In this document: in pieces, positions 50,068 through 58,182 of the stretch
Layout of the letters: every line of letters begins with the position of its first letter
Numbering within the stretch: position 1 is the first letter of the stretch
DNA from: JAGPDB01 sp046331265
GTDB lineage: Bacteria > Actinomycetota > Acidimicrobiia > IMCC26256 > JAGPDB01
DNA length: 64,000 nucleotides
Reading direction: 5' to 3'
Assembly: GCA_046331265.1 (NCBI GenBank)
Contig: JAXLRE010000003.1
Span: forward strand, 62,001 to 126,000
Made by a program: the position numbers and the translations under genes
The notes under the pieces: model-generated
Databases searched by the model: none
What the model was told of the DNA's origin: nothing
The model's input: the letters and a program-made list of their open reading frames with translations, nothing else

Positions 50068-50760
50068 TTATCTTTCAATAACTCTTGGTGTTTTTGCAGC
50101 TCTGTTCGCAGCGTGAGAAAGTCTATCTCCAATGTTTGTCGAAAGATTTCCTAGTCGTTTTACTAAGCGGCTTCCTGGAACATTAGGCACTTTCTTTGCA
50201 GCTTTTCCTGCACCACTAAAAATATTTGAAGCAGCAGATAAAAAGTCGTGTGAGTTTACAGTTCTTTGTAGTTGCAGAAAATCAATATGAGACAAATATT
50301 GATGTGGCCTCAAGGTTGTAGCTGCAGTTAAAGCATTTTCGAATTCTTTTGCATTTTTAAATGACCCACGAACAATAATCATTCGATGTCCATGAAGTTG
50401 TTGCTTTAAATCCAATATTGCATCGTGTTCAGCTTTAGTCATTTTCTTTGCAGCTCTACCATTAGAAGGAACTGCATTTATATCAAGAAGTAGTGCTGAG
50501 GTACCTTCTTGGGTTTTATATAGGGCAAATATTCCATGATCAGTTGGATATGCTAAAACTCGATCGTGGAATTCATGTGCAGCTTCTGCACGGTTTGCAC
50601 CTGAGATAGCAATCACATACCTATAAGTTGGGAGCAAAGTACCATTACCTGAGCTTATTCTACGTATTTTTCTAGGATTTACTTCGAAATGATCTGTGAT
50701 TTGACCGTTTTCTTCGGGGATAAAATGTATTAAAGCTTTTGCTTGGGGAACTGAACGCAC
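50068..50760 (-). CDS. Hypothetical protein
   Basis: I do not recognise this 230-aa protein. It has an N-terminal strand-rich section (IRRISSGNGTLLPTYRYVIA and AAHEFHDRVLAYPTDHGIFA), an Ala/Lys/Asp middle with KAEHDAILDLKQQLHGHRMI, and a basic Gly/Ala-rich tail with FSGAGKAAKKVPNVPGSR. No membrane segment is seen. The GTG start at 50760 is preceded 6 bases upstream by TATAAT (on the minus strand), so the mRNA is probably leaderless. The tail composition suggests nucleic-acid or ribosome contact, which is inference only. Confidence 0.65.
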   Translation of the reverse strand: MRSVPQAKALIHFIPEENGQITDHFEVNPRKIRRISSGNGTLLPTYRYVIAISGANRAEAAHEFHDRVLAYPTDHGIFALYKTQEGTSALLLDINAVPSNGRAAKKMTKAEHDAILDLKQQLHGHRMIIVRGSFKNAKEFENALTAATTLRPHQYLSHIDFLQLQRTVNSHDFLSAASNIFSGAGKAAKKVPNVPGSRLVKRLGNLSTNIGDRLSHAANRAAKTPRVIER

Positions 50761-50766
50761 ATGTCC

Positions 50767-50772
50767 ATTATA
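50767..50772 (-). promoter_or_regulatory. -10 box for a leaderless GTG-start transcript
   Basis: TATAAT on the minus strand ends 6 bases before the GTG at 50760. No ribosome binding site fits in the gap, so transcription should start at or beside the GTG. Confidence 0.55.
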
Positions 50773-50805
50773 GCATTAAATGCGTAAATTATTAAATTGT
50801 AGATA

Positions 50806-51537
50806 TTAAGAGGTTTTTGTGACATTTCTTAACCTTTCTGAATGCAAGGTTTCAGAAAAGTCGCCTTCAATTTTAGATAATTCTTCCATTTCAATGCCAA
50901 GTGTTCTAGATAGTAACCAATCGCAAAGCGAAGGATTACGAGCAAGTAGCGGACCATGTGCATATGTGCAAAGTATATTTTCAGACATATATCCATCTGA
51001 GTTGATGTCGTTCTCAGAAACACCATTTCCTTGACCATTTATAACTTTGCCGAGTGCTTTGCTTGAATCTATGAGACTTGTTCGACCACCATGGTTTTCA
51101 AAACCGGTAATAAGTCCAACATCAGGAATATTTGATTCAATAACAAGTTCGCCGATAATTCGTGGTTTACCAAATTTAGTTGTGACATCAATGAGGTCTA
51201 GCCCGTCATAAACTTCGTTTTCTGATATTGGAAATTGTGATCCCAAAATCTGAAAGCCTGCGCATATTCCGATCAAAAGTGAAGTAGAAGTTATTTCTTC
51301 GAGTGCGCTCATCTGTTTTCTTAACAATTCAGTTGCAAGCGTTTGCGCTTTATCTTCACCTCCACCTAAAAAATAAATGTCTAAACCAGTAGGAATGTGA
51401 TCGTTTGGTGATATTTCTACTATTTCTGTTTCTAAATTTCTTTTACTGGCCCGAAATGCAAATGCTAAAGCATTTCCTCGATCGCCATACGTACCTAAAA
51501 GTTCGGGGTAAATAATTCCAACTTTAATTTTTTTCAT
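50806..51537 (-). CDS. gatD: Lipid II glutamine amidotransferase subunit GatD
   Basis: Glutaminase subunit that supplies ammonia to MurT for amidating D-glutamate of lipid II. The chain is 243 aa with the class-I amidotransferase (CobB/CobQ-like) fold. The nucleophile is C92 in IGICAGFQILG and the His of CTYAHGPLLARNP (H194) completes the dyad, close to S. aureus GatD positions C94 and H189. GTYGDRGNALAF is the substrate-proximal N-terminal motif. GGAGGTAGAA precedes the ATG. It overlaps murT by 14 bases, so the heterodimer partners are co-translated. Confidence 0.92.
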   Translation of the reverse strand: MKKIKVGIIYPELLGTYGDRGNALAFAFRASKRNLETEIVEISPNDHIPTGLDIYFLGGGEDKAQTLATELLRKQMSALEEITSTSLLIGICAGFQILGSQFPISENEVYDGLDLIDVTTKFGKPRIIGELVIESNIPDVGLITGFENHGGRTSLIDSSKALGKVINGQGNGVSENDINSDGYMSENILCTYAHGPLLARNPSLCDWLLSRTLGIEMEELSKIEGDFSETLHSERLRNVTKTS

Positions 51538-52777
51538 TTCTACCTCCTTTAGCGAGGTTTCGTGAAAGTTTCAAAAATTGTGTGTAACTTGCAACTAATA
51601 AATTGAAATCAAACTGTGAATTAGCTAAAGCTTCATCTAAGTCGTTTGTAAGCATTGGATTTTTACCGGCAATCATTAGACGCGTTGCCATATCTACAGA
51701 TCGCTCACCAAAAACATAAATGTTTTCTTGATTGATTGATTCAAAGTCGACATCGTAAAGCCATGAGGGATCTTTCCCGTCTGCGATATTACAGTTAAAT
51801 GCAAATATTAAACCTGTATTATTTGCTTCGTTTATATGATTTAAAGTTTCGTTCCAACCAGCAGGATTTTTTGCAAGAAAAAGTTGAACTTGTTTATCGT
51901 TCTTCAGATCAAAGATCTCATTTCTGCCAGAGACGGAACTTAATTCTGAAAATGACTTAAATAATTGATCATCACGTAAATCGTTATCAATATTTTTTAA
52001 CAAATAATAAGAAATTATTGCATTGTTAACATTCCATTTACCAGGAAGATTTAAGTTGTTAGAAATATCTTTTATTAAAGAGTCGCTAACATTTTCTAAT
52101 GAACTAGGTGTTGAGAATGTGCAACTTGAACAATTGAAACTCGAATCTTCAAAATAATTTAATAAAGATCCGCAGTTAGGGCATGAGTAAGAATCGTTAT
52201 GCCATGAAGAATTAATTGGAACCCAAGATACATGTGCATTTTTTGCTCCTAAACATGAAAAAACAATATTTGGATCACATGCGTTTGCGATAATGTATCC
52301 ATCAAAATCTTTTAGCATTTCTTTCCATGATTTTGATATAGAACTAACTTCCCCGAATCGATCTAACTGATCTCGCGATAAATTCGCAAACAATAAGAAT
52401 TTTGGTTGAAGGCGATCAAACATTTTTGGCAGAGATCTTTCATCAACTTCAAGTACGCAATAATCTGGGTTTTTCATTGTTGCTAACGCAGTTATAATTC
52501 CTGCTTCTTGGTTTGCTCCTTGCTCGTTTGAAATGATCTTATATCCAGTATTTTTTAATGCATTAGAAACAAGCTTTGTTGTCGTTGTTTTTCCGTTAGT
52601 TGAACTGATAACAATGATGTCTTTGTTTTTAGCAAGCTTTTTTAAAGCATTTTTATCTAGGGCTGCAATTACGCGACCGCGTATTTGTTCTCCAGATCCA
52701 ATTGAGAGAATGCGAGAAAGGGAACTGGCTATTCGTCCAACAAAAAGAGCAATCTGTAATTTAAGCCAAGAAAGCAT
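51524..52777 (-). CDS. murT: Lipid II isoglutaminyl synthase subunit MurT
   Basis: ATP-dependent synthase subunit of the MurT/GatD complex, which converts lipid II D-iGlu to D-iGln and stiffens the cell wall. The Mur-ligase-type domain begins with IVISSTNGKTTTTKLVSNAL (P-loop TNGKTTT, about 59-65). LLFANLSRDQLDRFGEV is the second Mur motif. A zinc ribbon with four cysteines (CPNCGSLLNYFE and CSSC, roughly 195-218) is characteristic of MurT and absent from MurC-F ligases. The C-terminal about 100 residues form the ligase domain. The 417-aa length fits. Divergent from rimP across a 207-base gap. Confidence 0.93.
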   Translation of the reverse strand: MLSWLKLQIALFVGRIASSLSRILSIGSGEQIRGRVIAALDKNALKKLAKNKDIIVISSTNGKTTTTKLVSNALKNTGYKIISNEQGANQEAGIITALATMKNPDYCVLEVDERSLPKMFDRLQPKFLLFANLSRDQLDRFGEVSSISKSWKEMLKDFDGYIIANACDPNIVFSCLGAKNAHVSWVPINSSWHNDSYSCPNCGSLLNYFEDSSFNCSSCTFSTPSSLENVSDSLIKDISNNLNLPGKWNVNNAIISYYLLKNIDNDLRDDQLFKSFSELSSVSGRNEIFDLKNDKQVQLFLAKNPAGWNETLNHINEANNTGLIFAFNCNIADGKDPSWLYDVDFESINQENIYVFGERSVDMATRLMIAGKNPMLTNDLDEALANSQFDFNLLVASYTQFLKLSRNLAKGGRNEKN

Positions 52778-52888
52778 GCCATAGCTTTACATTATTAAAA
52801 GCTCAAATGCGTATTGGGCAAATCAGACTAATGGTGCAGTATATCTTGGGCAAAATATTTAGAAGTACGACTTTTAGGTCAAATGTGT

Positions 52889-52949
52889 TAGAATTTATGT
52901 TCCGCAACCTATAGTTGGAACGCGTGGGGGTAAATCCTCCACGCTTTTT
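52889..52949 (+). promoter_or_regulatory. rimP-nusA-infB promoter and attenuator-like leader
   Basis: TAGAAT at 52889-52894 is a candidate -10 box. Hairpin 1 (52900-52920) pairs TTCC with GGAA and AAC with GTT across a 2-base bulge. Hairpin 2 pairs GCGTGGGGG (52922-52930) with CCTCCACGC (52936-52944), 9 bp with one G-U pair, followed by TTTTTATTT. Hairpin 2 plus the U tract looks like an intrinsic terminator just upstream of rimP. Because NusA is encoded in this operon, a feedback attenuator is a reasonable reading. Confidence 0.65.
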
Positions 52950-52984
52950 ATTTCTATGGGCACATAACGAAGATAGGAGGACGC

Positions 52985-53506
52985 ATGTCTTTGACAGAAC
53001 AAATTTCTGACATGATAAGTCCAACTATTAAAGAAGCTGGTGTCCGTATTTGGGATATTAACTTAACAAAAGCCGGTAAAAAATCTATCGTTACAATCAC
53101 ATTAGATAAAAATGGCGGGTTAACGATCGACGATATAAGCGAATTAAGTCGACAAATCGCTCCAGTTCTTGACACTATCGAGACATTGGGCGATTCTTAC
53201 CATTTAGAGGTTTCATCGCCTGGACTTGAAAGATCACTGAAAAATCCTGATCATTTCTCGTGGTCAATAGGATTCGACATAAGTGTTTCATGTCGAAAAG
53301 ATGGAACTATCAAACGCTATAGCGGAAAATTAGAAAAAGTCGAAAACGGTTATATCAAATTACAAACACAAGATGGACCAATTGAAATTGAAATCGATTC
53401 AATAACTAAATCCCATACCTTGTTTGATTTTGATAATGCTATAAAACGCGCAAAAGACCAAGAAAACGAAACCGACGATGAACAACTTCAGGGAGAAATA
53501 GCATAA
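52985..53506 (+). CDS. rimP: Ribosome maturation factor RimP
   Basis: Factor for 30S assembly, binding near S12. The 173-aa chain has the family N-domain (IKEAGVRIWDINLTKAG and ITLDKNGGLTIDDISELSRQ), the conserved SYHLEVSSPGLERSLKNPDHF motif (shown in two parts: YHLEVSSPGLERSL) and a C-terminal SH3-like domain (GTIKRYSGKLEKVENGYIKL). GATAGGAGGACGC precedes the ATG at 52985, an excellent ribosome binding site. The stop overlaps the nusA start (TAATG). It begins the rimP-nusA-infB operon behind an attenuator-like leader. Confidence 0.94.
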   Translation: MSLTEQISDMISPTIKEAGVRIWDINLTKAGKKSIVTITLDKNGGLTIDDISELSRQIAPVLDTIETLGDSYHLEVSSPGLERSLKNPDHFSWSIGFDISVSCRKDGTIKRYSGKLEKVENGYIKLQTQDGPIEIEIDSITKSHTLFDFDNAIKRAKDQENETDDEQLQGEIA

Positions 53507-54570
53507 TGAACTCAGAAATGATGCAAGCCTTAAAAGCTGTGGCTCAAGATCGAGGCGTAGATGAAATTGTTTTACTTCAAGCATTAGCAGATGCTTTAGT
53601 GACAGCATACAAACGTTTCCCAGAATCAGCAGAAGAAGCAGAAGTTGTTATTGATCCAGACACTGGTGAAATACGAGTTATGGCTCAAGAGCTAGACGAG
53701 AACGATAATGTAATTAGAGAATGGGATGACACCCCAGAAAATTTTGGTCGTATTGCAGCCCAAACAGCAAAGCAAGTTATTACTCAAAGAATCCGTGAAG
53801 TTGATCGCGAAACAAAATTTGCTGACTATAAAGGTAAAGAAGGCGAACTCGTTACTGGTATTGTTTCGCAAGCAGACCACAGGTACACACTTTTGGATCT
53901 GGGACGTGTTGAAGCATTATTGCCTCAAAGTGAACAAGCTCCAATGGAACGCTACGAACATTCAAAACGCTTAAAGGCGTATATTGTTGAAGTTCGCAAT
54001 ACTCAAAAAGGCCCACAAATTGTTGTGTCACGTACACACCCTGGACTGGTTGAAGCGTTGTTCTCTTTGGAAGTTCCAGAAATCGAACAAGGTGTTGTTG
54101 AGATAAAAGCTATTGCTCGTGAACCTGGACGACGAACAAAAATTGCAGTTTGGTCAACAGATGAAAATGTTGATCCAGTCGGATCTTGCGTAGGTGCATC
54201 TGGTGGTCGTGTTCGCGAAGTGATGACAGAGTTGCGTGGAGAGAAAATTGATATTGTTCCATTTTCAGAAGATCCTGTTGCATATGTTCGAGCGGCATTG
54301 TCACCTGCCAAAAACATTCGTGATGTTATCTGCGACTACGAAACAGGAACAGCTACTGTAATAGTTCCAGATCAGCAACTTTCGTTAGCTATAGGTAAGG
54401 AAGGGCAAAATGCTCGCCTTGCTGCAAGGTTGACAGGTTGGAGAATCGATATTCAGGCAGAGTCTGATGTCGATTCAAATGCATATTCAACAAATGAAGA
54501 ATCTTCTGAGCAAGAAGTTCAGCAAGATCAAAACGAAGAAATACAAGAAGTGCAAGACGAAAACGCATAG
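53506..54570 (+). CDS. nusA: Transcription termination/antitermination protein NusA
   Basis: RNA-polymerase-associated factor controlling pausing, termination and antitermination. The N-terminal domain (about 1-120) precedes an S1 domain (EGELVTGIVSQADHRYTLLDL), then two KH domains: VPEIEQGVVEIKAIAREPGR leads into KH1, VGSCVGASGGRVREVMTEL contains a GxxG loop, and LSLAIGKEGQNARLAARLTG is the KH2 end. The 354-aa length matches actinobacterial NusA, which lacks the C-terminal acidic repeats of E. coli. A Glu/Gln-rich tail is present. It shares one base with rimP and is 18 bases from infB; ylxR, commonly in between, is missing. Confidence 0.96.
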   Translation: MNSEMMQALKAVAQDRGVDEIVLLQALADALVTAYKRFPESAEEAEVVIDPDTGEIRVMAQELDENDNVIREWDDTPENFGRIAAQTAKQVITQRIREVDRETKFADYKGKEGELVTGIVSQADHRYTLLDLGRVEALLPQSEQAPMERYEHSKRLKAYIVEVRNTQKGPQIVVSRTHPGLVEALFSLEVPEIEQGVVEIKAIAREPGRRTKIAVWSTDENVDPVGSCVGASGGRVREVMTELRGEKIDIVPFSEDPVAYVRAALSPAKNIRDVICDYETGTATVIVPDQQLSLAIGKEGQNARLAARLTGWRIDIQAESDVDSNAYSTNEESSEQEVQQDQNEEIQEVQDENA

Positions 54571-54588
54571 ATAACACAAGAGGGAATT

Positions 54589-57153
54589 GTGCCAGCAAAG
54601 AAAATACGAGTTTATGAACTAGCTAGAGAACTAGGCGTCGAGAATTCTGTGATTATTGATTTATCAGCAGAATTAAAAATTGGTGTCAAGTCACATTCAT
54701 CATCTATTGATGATCCATCTGCAGATCGCGTCCGTCGACTTGCAGATTCAAAAGGTTTACGTCGAGATCCTATTGTTGAACCTGAACCTAAAGCTAAAGT
54801 AGAGAAACCGAAGAAGGCTGTAGTCTCATCCTCAACTAGAGCTAAAAAGATCAAAGAAGATGTTGATGTTGTTGAAGAAGAAGCACCAGTAAAAAGTAAA
54901 GTTGTGCGTTCTAGCGCACAAACTGGTGTCGAAGCATCTACAAAAGATTTAATAAATCAACAACTTAAAGAAGAAGCTGAAATCGCTAAAGCTATTTCGA
55001 AAGTTTCTGGACCAGCTAAAGAGACAATGCAGCCTAGACGTGGACCAGTTCCACCTCCTCCTCCTGGCAGACGTATAACACCACCGCCAGGTGCGATAGG
55101 TGTTCGACGTCCTGCAGGTGCAAGTCCAACTCGCGGTGGGGCTGGACCTAGAGGTACAGGCGCGGGACAAACAACTTTCCCAACTCCAAATACGCAGAAT
55201 TTTCCACCGAGTGCTACACCTGGAAAAGGTCGCGGACCAGCAGGTCGTGGCGGTCCTGGTGGAGGGCGAGGTCCCGGTGGTCCTCGTAAGAAAAAAGGCA
55301 AGAAACGTCGTGACGAAAGCGATTTACAGCCAGTTCAGTCTGCAGCATTAACTCCAAAAGATGTTGCTGTTCCAGAAGGCGAAATAGTTGTTACTAAAGG
55401 TATAACAGTACAAGATTTTGCTCCAAAACTAAATCGTACAACTGCTGACATTGTGAAAATGATGTTCGAAGCAGGCGAAATGCTAACTGCAACACAATCT
55501 CTAGCAGATGAAATGATTGAGTTGATTGCAGATGAACTTGGGGCAAACGTTTTAATTGTTGAAGCTGGTGAAGAAGAAGAAATCGAATTGCTTGCCTTAC
55601 TTGGCGATGATGAAGAACTTGATGAAAGTGCTCTTATGCCTCGTCCGCCAATCGTTACTGTAATGGGTCACGTTGACCATGGTAAAACAACTTTGTTGGA
55701 CACAATTCGAAAAACAAATGTTGCTGGCGGCGAGTCCGGTGGTATTACACAGGCGATCGGTGCATACCAAACAACAAAAAACGGTAAGCGAATTACTTTC
55801 ATTGACACACCAGGTCACGAAGCTTTCTCGCAAATGCGTGCTCGTGGTGCAAATGCAACTGACGTTGCAGTTTTGGTTTGTGCTGCTAATGATGGTGTCA
55901 TGCCTCAAACTATTGAAGCGTTAAATCATGCGCGTGCAGCTGAGGTTCCAATAATTGTTGCAGTAACAAAAGTTGATAAAGAAGATGCAGATCCTTCACG
56001 TGTTCGTCAGCAATTAACAGAACATGAACTAGTACCTGAAGAGTGGGGTGGTTCAACAATGTTTATTGATGTATCACCTAAGACTGGTCAAGGCATGGAA
56101 GATCTTCTCGAAGCTATTTTGCTGGTAAGCGAAGTAGAAGAATTAAAAGCTAACCCAACTGGTGATGCTCGAGGTTATGTTTTAGAAAGTCACCTTGATC
56201 CAGGAAGAGGTCCAGTTGCGACTGTACTTGTTAAAAAAGGTGAACTAAATATTGGTGATGTAGTTGTTGCTGGACAAGGTTGGGGCAAAATCCGCGCCAT
56301 GTTTAAAGACGATGGAACTGCTGTAGAAACTGCTCATCCCTCTGATCCAGTTTTAGTTTTAGGTTTATCTCATGTCCCACTTGCTGGTGATGACTTGCGA
56401 GAAGCTCCAAGTGAGAAAGCAGCACGAAGTGTTGCAGAAGCTCGTGAACGTAGACGTCGTTTAGCTAATACTGTTTCGACTTCTATAACAAGTGGTTCAA
56501 AACTTGAAGATATTTTCACTGCGGTTGCTCGGGGTGAAGTCGCAACATTATCTTTGGTTCTAAAAGCTGATACTCAAGGTTCTCTTGAAGCATTAACAGA
56601 TTCTTTGAAGAAGCTAGACAAAGATCATGAAGAAGTTCGTATTTCTTTTGTTCACAGAGCCGTCGGTGGAATTACTGAAAGCGATGTTTCATTGGCTGAA
56701 GTTTCTAATGCTGCAATAATTGGATTTAACACACGTCCAGATCGAAAAGCGCGTGAAGCTGCTGAAGCTGCTGGTGTTGACTTAAGACTTTATGAAATTA
56801 TTTATAAGGTTCTTGAAGATATGGAAGCTGCTCTTAAAGGTATGCTTACTCCAACATTTGAAGAAGTTGTTACTGGTGAAGCAGAGGTTAGAGAAATCTT
56901 CTCAGTACCTAAGCTTGGCAAGGTCGCTGGTTGTTATGTTCAAAGCGGTGTTATAACACGAGGCAGCAAAGTTCGTTTCTTACGTGAAGGTATTGTTATC
57001 TGGAAGGGTAGCATTGCCTCTTTACGACGTGAGAAAGATGATGTTAAAGAAGTTCGTGACGGATACGAATGTGGTGTTGGTTTAGAAAACTATACGGATC
57101 TTAAATCTGGCGACATTATTGAAACTTACGAAGAAAAAGAAGTAGCCCGCTAA
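54589..57153 (+). CDS. infB: Translation initiation factor IF-2
   Basis: GTPase that places initiator tRNA on the ribosome. The 854-aa protein has a short IF2N domain (KIRVYELARELGVENSVIID), a Lys/Glu-rich stretch, then a Pro/Gly/Arg-rich low-complexity segment (about 145-245). A second IF2N (KGITVQDFAPKLNRTTADIV) precedes the G domain, which starts near 350 with VTVMGHVDHGKTTLLDTIRK. DTPGHEAF and NHARAAEVPIIVAVTKVDK give G3 and G4 (TKVD), and domains II-IV complete the protein. The start is GTG at 54589 with AGAGGGAATT upstream. rbfA and truB, usual downstream genes, are absent. A 49-base palindromic repeat follows. Confidence 0.97.
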   Translation: MPAKKIRVYELARELGVENSVIIDLSAELKIGVKSHSSSIDDPSADRVRRLADSKGLRRDPIVEPEPKAKVEKPKKAVVSSSTRAKKIKEDVDVVEEEAPVKSKVVRSSAQTGVEASTKDLINQQLKEEAEIAKAISKVSGPAKETMQPRRGPVPPPPPGRRITPPPGAIGVRRPAGASPTRGGAGPRGTGAGQTTFPTPNTQNFPPSATPGKGRGPAGRGGPGGGRGPGGPRKKKGKKRRDESDLQPVQSAALTPKDVAVPEGEIVVTKGITVQDFAPKLNRTTADIVKMMFEAGEMLTATQSLADEMIELIADELGANVLIVEAGEEEEIELLALLGDDEELDESALMPRPPIVTVMGHVDHGKTTLLDTIRKTNVAGGESGGITQAIGAYQTTKNGKRITFIDTPGHEAFSQMRARGANATDVAVLVCAANDGVMPQTIEALNHARAAEVPIIVAVTKVDKEDADPSRVRQQLTEHELVPEEWGGSTMFIDVSPKTGQGMEDLLEAILLVSEVEELKANPTGDARGYVLESHLDPGRGPVATVLVKKGELNIGDVVVAGQGWGKIRAMFKDDGTAVETAHPSDPVLVLGLSHVPLAGDDLREAPSEKAARSVAEARERRRRLANTVSTSITSGSKLEDIFTAVARGEVATLSLVLKADTQGSLEALTDSLKKLDKDHEEVRISFVHRAVGGITESDVSLAEVSNAAIIGFNTRPDRKAREAAEAAGVDLRLYEIIYKVLEDMEAALKGMLTPTFEEVVTGEAEVREIFSVPKLGKVAGCYVQSGVITRGSKVRFLREGIVIWKGSIASLRREKDDVKEVRDGYECGVGLENYTDLKSGDIIETYEEKEVAR

Positions 57154-57168
57154 CCACGTTCTATGCCC

Positions 57169-57217
57169 GTGTTGGGTCGAAAAACTATCGATTTTCGATA
57201 GTTTTTCGACCCAACAC
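57169..57217. repeat. Complete perfect palindrome of the dispersed repeat family
   Basis: A 23-bp stem (57169-57191 with 57195-57217) around a TTT loop is perfect. It begins 16 bases after the infB stop and contains the GTGTTGGGTCGAAAAACTAT core in both orientations. It is the family's cleanest copy. A strong hairpin directly after an operon may act as a terminator, although its run of T sits inside the stem rather than beyond it. Confidence 0.9.
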
Positions 57218-57272
57218 CGCAATCAACGAGGGGATTTGATGGGATAAAGGATTAGTCCTAAGCTCTAAATCT

Positions 57273-58181
57273 ATGAGAGCAGGGAAGCAACTACTCATTT
57301 TCTTCTTCACTTTTTTCACAGTAATTTCTATGTTCTCACATAATGCATACTCAATAGAACCAGATTTAAATGCGACTTTTGCACCTGGTGAAGATGGTCA
57401 GTCTGTATCTTTAACAACATCAATAAAGATTCCTACATCGAATTCGAGTTCAAATAATACGAGTATTCGAAAATCGTCACCTTTAATTTGGTCTGACAAA
57501 GTTCTTTTAATAGAAAATTTAAATTTCGATATGTCTCCTCAAATTTGTGTACTTGATGATACGAACAACACTCGAGGTGTGACTCATGAAGCAACATTGA
57601 CTAATAGAGTTACAGGTGAAGTTGTATTGACAACAACATATTGCAGTACCTCATCAACAAGTGCGCCAGATAACAATCTTCCGGTACCGCCAAGCTATTT
57701 AGATATTTGGCGAGCTGTATTTAATCAAGAATTTAATGATGTCGCGCAAAACTCAGGTGCTTATGTGGCGCCATTATCTCCAGGACTAACAAATTTGCCT
57801 ACGCACATATGGGCACAATTTCCTCACGGCCAAGTTATAACTAGGGATGTATCATTGCCTGGAGGTTATCGAGTTCGAGCGAATGCAAAAATATCGAGCA
57901 TTAATATTTTAATTAAAACAAATTTAAATACAAAAATCATTGCAACAGCTGAATCAAATGATAATCAAATCAATGGTGGAAGTTTTGAAAATCCACTCGC
58001 AATATATAAATTCACAAAAAAGGGTGAATACAAAATTGCATCTGCAATTGTTTGGGTGGCAGATGATGCAACGTTAACTGGTCCAGGTTTTAGTCCAATT
58101 GTTATTCCACTAGGTTCTTTACGCATTGAAATAAATAGAAATTATACTGTTCAGCAGTTAAAGCCAGCGCTAGTTAAATAG
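57273..58181 (+). CDS. Secreted hypothetical protein
   Basis: I do not recognise this 302-aa protein. A basic N-terminus with a hydrophobic helix (about 6-26) ending in NAYSIEPDL indicates a signal peptide. The rest is Ser/Thr/Asn-rich, beta-type, with two Cys residues (around 93 and 124) that could form a disulfide. YTVQQLKPALVK ends the chain. No anchor, lipobox or sorting signal is seen, so it should be released or wall-associated. It is downstream of infB and the palindromic repeat, and convergent with ald 1 base apart. No family assignment is proposed. Confidence 0.7.
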   Translation: MRAGKQLLIFFFTFFTVISMFSHNAYSIEPDLNATFAPGEDGQSVSLTTSIKIPTSNSSSNNTSIRKSSPLIWSDKVLLIENLNFDMSPQICVLDDTNNTRGVTHEATLTNRVTGEVVLTTTYCSTSSTSAPDNNLPVPPSYLDIWRAVFNQEFNDVAQNSGAYVAPLSPGLTNLPTHIWAQFPHGQVITRDVSLPGGYRVRANAKISSINILIKTNLNTKIIATAESNDNQINGGSFENPLAIYKFTKKGEYKIASAIVWVADDATLTGPGFSPIVIPLGSLRIEINRNYTVQQLKPALVK

Positions 58182-58182
58182 A

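Noticed and set aside
54957..55301. Proline-rich 114-aa ORF on the minus strand inside infB
   Set aside because: It is the complement of the Gly/Pro/Arg-rich low-complexity stretch of IF-2; no ribosome binding site and no independent support.
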